NCBI GenBank assembly: GCA_903868295.1
Contig: CAIPUQ010000337.1
Location: 1-9,189 of the forward strand
DNA length: 9,189 bases
Direction of reading: 5' to 3'
Source: an uncultured Roseiflexaceae bacterium
GTDB lineage: Bacteria > Chloroflexota > Chloroflexia > Chloroflexales > Roseiflexaceae
Positions 1 through 5,717 of this stretch are shown piece after piece; the first letter of the stretch is position 1; every line of letters starts with the position of its first letter. The position numbers and the translations under genes are program-made. The notes under the pieces are model-generated. The model had not been told where the DNA came from and did no database searches. It worked only from the letters and a program-made list of their open reading frames with translations.

Positions 1-402
<402 letters not shown>

Positions 403-467
403 GATGGAAGATCTGGTACGTGTTCGACGTGCAATATGCGCAACTCATTCATATCCAACTCTGAACC

Positions 468-585
468 ATTGGCGTGCATGAAGCGGAGTGGACCCACCCC
501 GTCCCATCCCGAACCGGGTCGTGAAACACTCCAGCGCTGAAGGTACTGCAAGGTTGCCTTGTGGGAGACTAGGTCTGTGCGCCAT
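468..585 (+). rRNA. rrf: 5S ribosomal RNA, copy 1 (rRNA operon)
   Basis: The length (about 118 nt) and layout are those of bacterial 5S rRNA. The 5' arm TTGGCG at 469-474 pairs with CGCCA at 580-584 (helix I). The conserved loop A-B-C core includes CCCGAACCGGGTCGTGAAAC, and GTGGGAGACTAGG precedes the 3' arm. It follows the 23S gene and is followed by a strong hairpin terminator, so it is the last gene of the rRNA operon. A second copy at 4538-4656 differs at only two positions (C509 and C529 here, T in the other copy). Confidence 0.97.
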
Positions 586-592
586 CCATTTG

Positions 593-632
593 AACCACCC
601 CCTGATTCGCACGAATCAGGGGGTGGTTTGTT
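593..632 (+). terminator. Rho-independent terminator of the rRNA operon
   Basis: Two 17-nt perfectly complementary arms (593-609 and 612-628) form a GC-rich hairpin. A short T-rich run (TTTGTTTG) follows. It begins 8 nt after the 5S 3' end, the expected place for the end of the rRNA transcript. Confidence 0.9.
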
Positions 633-677
633 TGCTCCACGTCTTCTCCGTTATCGCATGCAGACAATTTACCGTTA

Positions 678-702
678 TCAGTGAGTAGGTTTCAGTGAGT
701 AG
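678..702 (+). repeat. Short tandem direct repeat (2 copies)
   Basis: The 11-mer TCAGTGAGTAG occurs at 678-688 and again at 692-702, giving a 14-bp period. It sits between the rRNA terminator and the first large repeat unit. No function can be assigned; it could be a replication-slippage duplication. Confidence 0.6.
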
Positions 703-730
703 TTGATGCGTCGCGTAGCGTACATGTATT

Positions 731-1055
731 GCATCTAGCACACTATTCCATGGTCCGTATGATTGCTGAAGAAATAGTGTCAGTTCTCGGACCATGGAAT
801 GACGGAAGGATGGGTTAGCCCCCTCTCCCGTCTTGGCATGCTGACTTCCGCATCATCCGCCATCCAGATGAGTCTGTCGGCATGCCATCTTCTGCAGATG
901 CAATAATTGTTGCCGGGTAGGCTAAAGCATGCCTGTATCAACCCCACCATAGCAATCTGACTGCGTTAGATTGAAGAGTGCGTCTTTTTCATTGATTATT
1001 TGTTGTGTCGCGGGCCGTACACCTCCACCTCCTCCGTCATGGCATGCCGACCTAC
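731..1055 (+). repeat. Composite inverted-repeat element, unit 1 (full)
   Basis: This is the first of five related noncoding units. Its modules, in order: inverted repeat type 1 (arms ATTCCATGGTCCG at 745-757 and its exact complement at 788-800, spacer exactly 30 nt); a linker ending TTAGCCCC; inverted repeat type 2 (arms 835-845 and 876-886, centred on GGCATGCC, spacer exactly 30 nt, one G-T wobble); a conserved body with GCAGATGCAATAATTGT (893-909); and a tail with GATTGAAGAGTGCGTC and TTGTTGTGTCGCGGG. An extra GGCATGCCGAC arm sits at 1041-1051, at the junction with unit 2. No reading frame here resembles a protein. It may be a non-autonomous mobile element, a structured RNA or a protein-binding array. 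Confidence 0.8.
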
Positions 1056-1268
1056 CCCTCTCCCGTCTTGGCATACCGACTTCAGCTGCATCCGCCATCC
1101 AGATGAGTCTGTCGGCATGCCATCTTCTGCAGATGCAATAATTGTTGCCGGGTAGGCCAAAGCATGCCTGTGTCAACCCCATCATAGCAATCTGACTGCG
1201 TTAGATTGAAGAGTGCGTCGTTTTCAATGATTATTTGTTGTGTCGCGGGGCGTACACCTCCACCTCCC
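1056..1268 (+). repeat. Composite inverted-repeat element, unit 2 (no type 1 arm pair)
   Basis: This is a tandem copy of unit 1 that lacks the CCATGG-type inverted repeat. The type 2 arms are at 1070-1080 and 1111-1121, again with a spacer of exactly 30 nt. Left-arm GGCATACCGAC carries one change that gives an A-C mismatch. The body and tail (1130-1255) are nearly identical to unit 1, including the CGTACACCTCCACCTCC tail. The high identity suggests a recent local duplication. Confidence 0.8.
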
Positions 1269-1366
1269 TCGTCTTGGCATGCCATTTTGTACCAGATGAA
1301 ATAATTGTCTCAAGAATGTAGGCAGCCACATCAGAATCTGATCATGGGGAGTGGATTGTGCGTTTA
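1269..1366 (+). repeat. Composite inverted-repeat element, unit 3 (collapsed, diverged)
   Basis: The left flank CGTCTTGGCATGCC runs directly into the post-arm sequence (ATTTTGTACCAGATGAAATAATTGT). One arm and the whole 30-nt spacer are therefore missing. Because GGCATGCC is its own complement, the two arms are also direct repeats, and loss between them gives exactly this junction. The rest (to GGATTGTGCG) is a diverged version of the body seen in units 1, 2 and 4. Confidence 0.65.
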
Positions 1367-1642
1367 TTGCATCTTGTACACGATTCCATGGTCCGTAGGA
1401 TTGATTAAGAAAAAGTTTGAGTGCTCGGACCATGGATTGACGTGGTGATGGATAAGCCCCTTCCTCCGTTTTGGTATGCCGACAACCGCTGTATCCGCCA
1501 TCCAGATGAGTCTGTCGGCATGCCATCACCTGCAGATGCAATAATTGTCGCCGGGTAGGCAACAGTTTGTCTGCTTCAATCCCATCATTGCGCTCTGACT
1601 GCGTACGTTGATAGTGCGTCGTTTTTTTATGATAAGTTGTTG
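1367..1642 (+). repeat. Composite inverted-repeat element, unit 4 (full)
   Basis: This is a second complete unit. The type 1 arms are at 1383-1395 and 1426-1438 (TCCATGGTCCG perfect, one T-T mismatch further out), and the type 2 arms are at 1473-1483 and 1514-1524. Both spacers are again exactly 30 nt. The last 20 nt of the type 2 spacer match units 1 and 2, while the type 1 spacer has diverged from unit 1. The body and tail follow to GTGCGTCG and TTGTTGGATC, and the tail runs straight into the hairpin at 1645-1677. Confidence 0.78.
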
Positions 1643-1644
1643 GA

Positions 1645-1677
1645 TCGAGCGGAGCTTTTTGCAAAAGCCCCGCTCGA
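1645..1677 (-). terminator. Long hairpin just after the RCC1-like gene
   Basis: A 15-bp stem (1645-1659 with 1663-1677) encloses a 3-nt loop. On the plus strand it has one A-C mismatch (1653/1669). In the minus-strand RNA this becomes a G-U wobble, so the stem is fully paired only in the RCC1 transcript. It begins 5 nt beyond that gene's stop codon, which favours a 3'-end or terminator role. The A/T bases lie at the loop end, and no U-tract follows the stem, so it is not a classical intrinsic terminator. A related hairpin lies at 3626-3654. Confidence 0.55.
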
Positions 1678-1682
1678 AGGAG

Positions 1683-3191
1683 CTATGGACGCTGTTTCGG
1701 TTTGACAGTAACGGTACGCGTGGGGCTTTTCGTTGCTCTGAAACTCTTCGGTGTGAGGGAAGGGGTCGTTTTGATGGAAGTTGCCGTGGGCGTGAGGGTA
1801 GCAGGGCGTGTCGACGTAGGCAATCTGGTCAATGTGGGTGTCCGTGAGGCAGTTGGTGTTGCGAGGCTCCCCGAGTAGGTGATATCGAATTTTGTGGTGA
1901 AACGAGAGTAGCCCATCACGTCGACACGCGCTTTGCCGATCTTGTGTCGTGGTACCTGTACGACGAGTTGGGTGGATGTGTTGACGGTAGGAATGACGGC
2001 ACGTCCATCGACATACACCGCTGCATTTTTGAGGTATTCTCCGTTAATGGTTAAAGTGCCACCGTTAATGGGGAATGTCGTTGCAGAGGTTGAAGTGATT
2101 ATTGGGTCCATGATTATTGCATAGGCGACTGCTCTTCCATTGAACATAGTATCGATAGATGGGATTATTTTGGCAACATTCACCAGAGTATTGGCTAATG
2201 CACAGTGGTCTACTCCTCCGACGATGCATTTTCTTCCCCATAATCGAACCGTTCCATCACTCAACAACGCCGCCGAAATTCCAAGTGAAGTGCTAATATC
2301 AACCACGCGACCGGCAATATCCGGCGGTGGGATTGCCTCTGGAAGGCGTACGGCGGAATTAGCTTCTGGATCACAACCCCAACCGACAACAGTACCATTG
2401 CTCAATAACGCAAGGGAATGCAATGGGCCTGCAGCGACTTGAACCGCGTTCCGGATATCGTCAGGGTAGGTAAATCCTTCAGAAGTTTGTGCCGATTGGC
2501 AGTACGAATTATCACCGACTGCGCGGACACGACCGTTTTGTAACACAAACAGATTATGCCAACCATTTGCACTTATGGCGGTTACTTTTCCTATCAGGGG
2601 GATGAGTACATTGTGGCCGGGAGATGTCCCATAACTTTTGACATTCCCCGACTCATCCAGGATGAGCACGTGTTCTCTACCCAATGCGACATCAACTGCA
2701 TGTTCATTGTATGAGTTTGTTGTAAGGAAATCCGAAAAGACGCATGGATTCCAAGTAGGGTTACAACCAGAAACCCCACCTACATTGTAGAATTCACCGA
2801 TCCATGCAATATTTACATCTCCCTCAACGCTCCTCGCTGCAATTACTTTTACTCCCTTGGCGTCTAATGTCCCGATTGAGCCTATGTCACCGTTACTTTT
2901 CACGTATGCGTAGCCGGCAGGCAATTCGGGCTCAAACCCATCCCAGTTAAGAGGATATTCGGGACCCCACACAGAAAAGTTAATAACATCCGGCTCAATC
3001 ATCGCCGGAACCGAGTAGAGGGCTGACACATACATCAGATGACTGCGCTCATTGATGCCGATGCGTGGTTGTGAACGCTGAGTGATGCTTGCTTTGGACG
3101 GCAATCGAGCCGCTACTGTGTGGTTTGGCGCTTCTTTTGTCGATAGGGTTAGTGCACCGATGAGTATACAAAACAGCATGAAACGTTGCAT
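1683..3191 (-). CDS. Exported RCC1-like beta-propeller protein with IPT/TIG domain and Thr/Pro-rich tail
   Basis: The 502-residue product has an N-terminal hydrophobic segment (residues 3-16, MLFCILIGALTL) that fits a signal peptide. RCC1-type blades follow at about 165-325, each with a small-residue/His start and a DG-x-V-x-x-W/Y-G end (SGNVKSYG, NGRVRAVG, NGTVVGWG, DGTVRLWG). An IPT/TIG Ig-like domain lies at about 362-440 (PIITSTSATTFPINGGTLTI). A low-complexity Thr/Pro/Ser tail at 444-502 may be a wall-spanning linker. No sortase motif or final membrane segment is visible. RCC1 folds usually mediate protein binding; the partner here is unknown, and a surface-binding role is inference. AAAGGA lies 6 nt before the ATG, and a promoter lies at 3264-3292. 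The gene looks more AT-rich than its neighbours and is flanked by related repeats and hairpins, which suggests acquisition. Confidence 0.88.
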   Translation of the reverse strand: MQRFMLFCILIGALTLSTKEAPNHTVAARLPSKASITQRSQPRIGINERSHLMYVSALYSVPAMIEPDVINFSVWGPEYPLNWDGFEPELPAGYAYVKSNGDIGSIGTLDAKGVKVIAARSVEGDVNIAWIGEFYNVGGVSGCNPTWNPCVFSDFLTTNSYNEHAVDVALGREHVLILDESGNVKSYGTSPGHNVLIPLIGKVTAISANGWHNLFVLQNGRVRAVGDNSYCQSAQTSEGFTYPDDIRNAVQVAAGPLHSLALLSNGTVVGWGCDPEANSAVRLPEAIPPPDIAGRVVDISTSLGISAALLSDGTVRLWGRKCIVGGVDHCALANTLVNVAKIIPSIDTMFNGRAVAYAIIMDPIITSTSATTFPINGGTLTINGEYLKNAAVYVDGRAVIPTVNTSTQLVVQVPRHKIGKARVDVMGYSRFTTKFDITYSGSLATPTASRTPTLTRLPTSTRPATLTPTATSIKTTPSLTPKSFRATKSPTRTVTVKPKQRP

Positions 3192-3213
3192 GAATGTTCC
3201 TTTGTGGAGTGTT

Positions 3214-3231
3214 CACCCGTTTTTGTGGGTG
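3214..3231 (-). other. Small hairpin in the 5' leader of the RCC1-like gene
   Basis: The arms CACCC (3214-3218) and GGGTG (3227-3231) can form a 5-bp stem with an 8-nt A-rich loop on the minus strand. It lies about 23 nt upstream of the start codon and just upstream of the ribosome-binding site. Regulation is possible but not shown. Confidence 0.3.
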
Positions 3232-3263
3232 ATTTTGATTAGTTTGAGGTTAGAGATTAGTTT

Positions 3264-3292
3264 ATTATATATTATTTTTAATACAACTCCAA
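3264..3292 (-). promoter_or_regulatory. Sigma70-type promoter of the RCC1-like gene
   Basis: On the minus strand, TTGGAG (3292-3287) is followed after exactly 17 nt by a perfect TATAAT (3269-3264). The surroundings are very A/T-rich, unlike the rest of the window. The predicted leader is about 65 nt long, from roughly 3257 to the ATG at 3191. Confidence 0.65.
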
Positions 3293-3326
3293 GTGGTTTT
3301 TATATCTTTTGAAAAAATATGTGCAG

Positions 3327-3500
3327 TAAGCCACGCCCGTCTTCCTACGTCATGATAAGGTGACAGATGTAATTCCTCTCTTGCGTGAGTACGTCGTCAC
3401 CTTGCCATCGTCTAACAGATGCAATCATTGTTCGCATGATGTAGGGTACAACGGAGCAGAACTACATTGCATAGTTTTGAGGAAGATTGTGCATCTGCGT
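3327..3500 (+). repeat. Composite inverted-repeat element, unit 5 (diverged copy)
   Basis: This unit lies on the far side of the RCC1-like gene. It keeps the family order: TAAGCC-CCGTCTT, then an inverted repeat, then GCCATC-TCT-CAGATGCAAT-ATTGT (3404-3429), then GAAGATTGTGC. Its arms are AAGGTGAC (3357-3364) and GTCACCTT (3396-3403), with a 31-nt spacer. They differ from the GGCATGCC arms of units 1-4 yet remain fully complementary. This paired change suggests that the complementarity is selected. Confidence 0.6.
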
Positions 3501-3529
3501 TCGAGGTTGTGAATTGTAGGGCGAGGTGA

Positions 3530-3594
3530 ACTCGTCCCTGGAGGTGTATGCGGGGGAGGTCGTCATGCCCCGCGCAGCGGGGTACTCGTCCCTG
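3530..3594 (+). repeat. Spaced direct repeat around a GC hairpin
   Basis: ACTCGTCCCTG occurs at 3530-3540 and 3584-3594, a 54-bp period. Between the copies, CCCCGC (3568-3573) and GCGGGG (3577-3582) form a hairpin with a 3-nt loop. The segment from 3500 to 3620 has no gene. It separates repeat unit 5 from the hairpin at 3626-3654, where units 1, 2 and 4 have no such insert. Confidence 0.5.
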
Positions 3595-3625
3595 TCGGTT
3601 ACTCGAGGCTAGGATTGTGTCTTCA

Positions 3626-3654
3626 AGCGGGGCCTTATTGCAATAAGCCCCGCT
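3626..3654. repeat. Second long hairpin, related to the one at 1645-1677
   Basis: AGCGGGGC (3626-3633) pairs with GCCCCGCT (3647-3654). After one bulged C, an A/T palindrome (TTATTGCAATAA) fills the tip. The sequence TTGCAA-AAGCCCCGCTCG is shared with the hairpin after the RCC1-like gene. The two hairpins bracket the RCC1 module from both sides. No U-tract follows on either strand. Confidence 0.6.
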
Positions 3655-3728
3655 CGTAACGGTATGTATTCCTCGCAACTCAGGTACAATCTACGCGTTG
3701 GAGACGTAAAGCGAAACGGGGGCATGAT

Positions 3729-4109
3729 ATGCAGCCATATGTACTGAATGAAAACGACGGTAAGACTGTCGAATACGGTATCCCATTTTTGATAAAGCTC
3801 GGTGAATGTTCCCATGGCCGCGGGATTGCATTGGTGCAGTTCACGGCACGGCACGGAGAAGAACCGCCCGAACATGTGCATCCCACAGAGGATGAAGTTT
3901 TTTATGTGATTCGTGGGCGGTTGACGTTTGTGTGTGGGGAACAAATCTTCCCCACAGAGACAGGCGGAACGATGGTGTTGCCGGCAGGGGTACCGCACAC
4001 GTATCGTGTTGCTGACAATGAAGAAGCTACGCTGCTTGCAATCACATACCCGGTGCAGAAGGTTGCACAGGGTTGGGGTGGGTTTGTTGCGGACATGGAA
4101 CAGGTCTAG
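3729..4109 (+). CDS. Small single-domain cupin protein
   Basis: This 126-residue protein is a single beta-barrel cupin. Motif 1 is clear: PPEHVHPTEDEVFYVIRG (residues 46-63) supplies His49, His51 and Glu56 as likely metal ligands. Motif 2 (GGTMVLPAGVPHTY, 79-92) supplies His90 as the fourth. It has no signal peptide, so it is probably cytoplasmic. Small cupins include isomerases, dioxygenases and sugar- or ligand-binding proteins; the substrate cannot be read from the sequence. The start is supported by GGGGG six nt upstream of the ATG (3718-3722). TACAAT at 3685-3690 could be the -10 element, but no good -35 is visible. A DUF1801 gene follows 34 nt later, and the pair probably shares a transcript. 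Confidence 0.9.
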   Translation: MQPYVLNENDGKTVEYGIPFLIKLGECSHGRGIALVQFTARHGEEPPEHVHPTEDEVFYVIRGRLTFVCGEQIFPTETGGTMVLPAGVPHTYRVADNEEATLLAITYPVQKVAQGWGGFVADMEQV

Positions 4110-4143
4110 ACAGCACAGTGTCGTACCGAAGGATATCCTGAAT

Positions 4144-4491
4144 ATGCGTATAGCAGAAGTCGATGCCTATATCTTGGCTCAGCCCGAACCCAAACGTTCG
4201 ACGCTCAACTCCATGCGAGATATGTTGCACGCGTTCGTCCCAGAGACGGTAGAAGTAATCGGTCATGGCGTCCCATACTTCACGATACGCGGCAAGAAAT
4301 ACGGTGGTATAGCAGCCTGCAAAAAGCACATGCTGTACTTTACCCAAAGCAGTGCAGTGATACACCAGTCTGCAGATGTGTTGCAGGGACACACACACGG
4401 CAATGCGTCTGTGCAGTTCCCCATAGATGTACCGCTCGAGCGAACCGTACTCGAACGATTGGTTACGCTCAGATTACGTGAAATAGGGTAA
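4144..4491 (+). CDS. DUF1801 family protein
   Basis: From the ATG at 4144 the product has 115 residues. The frame is open further upstream but there overlaps the cupin gene out of frame. GAAGGA at 4128-4133, 10 nt before this ATG, supports the shorter start. Family features are a helical start (EVDAYILAQPEPKRSTLNSM), the segment EVIGHGVPYFTIRGKKYGGI (37-56), CKKHMLYF (59-66) and a closing GNASVQFP...LERLVTLRLREI. This is the YdhG/YjbR-like fold of DUF1801, whose biochemical role is not established; some relatives are linked to iron or stress. It lies 34 nt after the cupin gene on the same strand. The promoter of the second 5S gene begins 6 nt after its stop. Confidence 0.87.
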   Translation: MRIAEVDAYILAQPEPKRSTLNSMRDMLHAFVPETVEVIGHGVPYFTIRGKKYGGIAACKKHMLYFTQSSAVIHQSADVLQGHTHGNASVQFPIDVPLERTVLERLVTLRLREIG

Positions 4492-4497
4492 ATGGAA

Positions 4498-4526
4498 TGG
4501 ACTTCATGCTGGTTATCGGGTATACT
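4498..4526 (+). promoter_or_regulatory. Promoter of the stand-alone 5S-tRNA unit
   Basis: TGGACT (4498-4503) and TATACT (4521-4526) are separated by exactly 17 nt and match the sigma70 consensus at 4/6 and 5/6 positions. The predicted start, around 4533, lies just before the 5S gene at 4538. It lies entirely in the gap after the DUF1801 gene, so this 5S copy need not rely on the rRNA operon. Confidence 0.6.
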
Positions 4527-4537
4527 GCAATTCTTGC

Positions 4538-4656
4538 ATTGGCGTGCATGAAGCGGAGTGGACCCACCCCGTCCCATCTCGAACCGGGTCGTGAAACATT
4601 CCAGCGCTGAAGGTACTGCAAGGTTGCCTTGTGGGAGACTAGGTCTGTGCGCCAAT
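4538..4656 (+). rRNA. rrf: 5S ribosomal RNA, copy 2 (outside the rRNA operon)
   Basis: This copy matches copy 1 across the full gene except at two positions: T4579 and T4599, where copy 1 has C. Helix I is intact, with TTGGCG (4539-4544) pairing with CGCCAA (4650-4655), one pair longer than in copy 1. The flanks differ completely from those of copy 1, so only the gene itself is duplicated. A promoter lies immediately upstream and an initiator tRNA 10 nt downstream, which forms a small 5S-tRNA transcription unit. The clean helices and low divergence argue that it is functional. Confidence 0.95.
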
Positions 4657-4666
4657 ACATACATTC

Positions 4667-4741
4667 CGCGGCGTGGAGCAGTGGCAGCTCGTTGGGCTCA
4701 TAACCCAAAGGTCAGTGGTTCGAATCCGCTCGCCGCTACCA
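4667..4741 (+). tRNA. Initiator tRNA-fMet (anticodon CAU)
   Basis: A complete 75-nt cloverleaf can be drawn, with CCA encoded at 4739-4741. The acceptor stem is 4667-4673 with 4731-4737. Its first pair is a C-U mismatch, and lack of a normal 1-72 pair is the mark of bacterial initiators. The anticodon stem ends in three G-C pairs (GGG/CCC), the second initiator mark, around the loop CTCATAA with CAT at 4699-4701. The T loop reads TTCGAAT. The D loop is short (AGTGGCA). It lies 10 nt after the second 5S gene and is probably co-transcribed with it. Confidence 0.95.
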
Positions 4742-4744
4742 ATC

Positions 4745-4780
4745 AACACCCCCTTCTTTCGTACGAAAGAAGGGGGTGTT
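4745..4780 (+). terminator. 36-bp perfect palindrome, likely terminator after tRNA-fMet
   Basis: The 18-nt arms (4745-4762 and 4763-4780) are exact complements. They form a hairpin that starts 3 nt after the tRNA CCA end. Only three T residues end the stem on the plus strand (GTGTTTCG), so the U-tract is weak. The apbE stop codon lies 18 nt away on the opposite strand, so it may serve both converging transcripts. Confidence 0.75.
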
Positions 4781-4797
4781 TCGTGCGCCTGCATGAC

Positions 4798-5715
4798 TCA
4801 GGCAATTGGTGCTTCCCAGAGGTACGCGTGCCAACGATCATCGGTCCGTGTCGTCCCGTCAGCGCAATGGAGCAGGCATGCATGGTTTGTCTGACGTTCC
4901 AACCAGGCCATGCCCTGTTGCGTGCCCAGGATGACGAGTGTGCGCGCGGCCACGTCTGCTTCGAGGAGCGTCGGAGCAATGACGCTGGCACGCACTATAT
5001 CACTCTGCGACGGTGCTCCCGTGCGCGGGTCAATGATATGGTGTGCCCGCACGCCACCCTGCTGCGTCCAGGTACGTTTGTCGATCCCGCTCGTCGCAAT
5101 CGCACAATTGCGGAGCGCAAGCATCTGCGGTTCTGCGTAGCCGGGGAGCGTTTCGATGCCAATTGGCCACGCGCCGTACTCGGTAGGAATGCCACGGAAG
5201 CAGATATCTCCGGCGGCATCAATGGCTGCGGCGGGGTACTCCCAGAGTTGTTGGATGGCCATCTGTGCAGCCCAACTTTTCGCTACACCAGCCAGGTCCA
5301 GCGAGACACCCGCAGGGATCCATATGCGTGCCTGCTGCGGGTCGAGTTTGACATCTCCCCAGGTAGAGCGGTGCGTGTGGCGCGACAGCACCGGCTGGGC
5401 GATGTCGTCATAGCTGACGGTGTAGCCCTGCGCTTCGAGGGCTGGCCGGATGGTTGGATCAATGATGCCACCGGTATGCTGGAACGCCCATGCAGCAGCC
5501 AGCAGCACATCCCACAACACCGGACTGACTGGTTGCCAACGGTCGACGATGCCGGGCAGGGCATTGAGTTCGCTCTGCGGATCGAAGCGACTCAGCGTCT
5601 GCTCCCATTGTTGGATGCTTTCGGCTACCAAGGTTGCCGCTGACGTTGCATCGGTTGAGGTGTCGATGAGCACCCGCATTTGACAACCCATTGCGCGAAA
5701 GGGGAAATGAAACAT
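4798..5715 (-). CDS. apbE: FAD:protein FMN transferase (ApbE family)
   Basis: This 305-residue enzyme attaches FMN from FAD covalently to a Thr of flavoprotein targets, using Mg2+. Family motifs appear in order: AMGCQMRV (8-15), LSRFDPQSELNAL (41-53), DLAGVAKSWA (140-149), DAAGDI (166-171), ATSGIDKR (207-214), HHIIDPRTGAP (225-235) and EADVAARTLVILG (252-264). In the last motif the Thr that many relatives carry four residues after Asp254 is Arg258, with Thr one place later. Some ApbE subfamilies have Lys there. No signal peptide or lipobox is visible, unlike many exported ApbEs. The start lies 2 nt after the stop of the ferric-reductase-like gene, which indicates translational coupling. It is the last gene of the four-gene operon. 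No target with the FMN_bind signature is encoded in the window. Confidence 0.95.
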   Translation of the reverse strand: MFHFPFRAMGCQMRVLIDTSTDATSAATLVAESIQQWEQTLSRFDPQSELNALPGIVDRWQPVSPVLWDVLLAAAWAFQHTGGIIDPTIRPALEAQGYTVSYDDIAQPVLSRHTHRSTWGDVKLDPQQARIWIPAGVSLDLAGVAKSWAAQMAIQQLWEYPAAAIDAAGDICFRGIPTEYGAWPIGIETLPGYAEPQMLALRNCAIATSGIDKRTWTQQGGVRAHHIIDPRTGAPSQSDIVRASVIAPTLLEADVAARTLVILGTQQGMAWLERQTNHACLLHCADGTTRTDDRWHAYLWEAPIA

Positions 5716-5717
5716 GG

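Noticed and set aside
488..688. Plus-strand open frame of 66 codons beginning in the first 5S gene
   Set aside because: It overlaps the 5S gene and its terminator; this is stable RNA, not coding sequence.
731..1642. CRISPR array
   Set aside because: The units are about 200-300 bp long, internally structured, and unevenly spaced. No short identical repeats with unique spacers and no cas genes are present.
1082..1664. Minus-strand open frames across the repeat region (up to 146 codons) with recurring residues such as MACRQTHLDGG
   Set aside because: The similarity comes from the DNA repeats themselves. Copies fall in different frames, no ribosome-binding site is seen, and the composition is not protein-like.
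1645..3654. Integron gene cassette with attC sites
   Set aside because: The hairpins flanking the RCC1-like gene lack the paired core sites (GTTRRRY-type) of attC, and no integrase is in view.
731..3654. Insertion sequence
   Set aside because: No transposase or remnant of one was found on either strand, and no clear target-site duplication could be assigned.
4558..5643. Plus-strand open frame of 361 codons
   Set aside because: It runs through the second 5S gene and the tRNA and is antisense to apbE, which has all family motifs.
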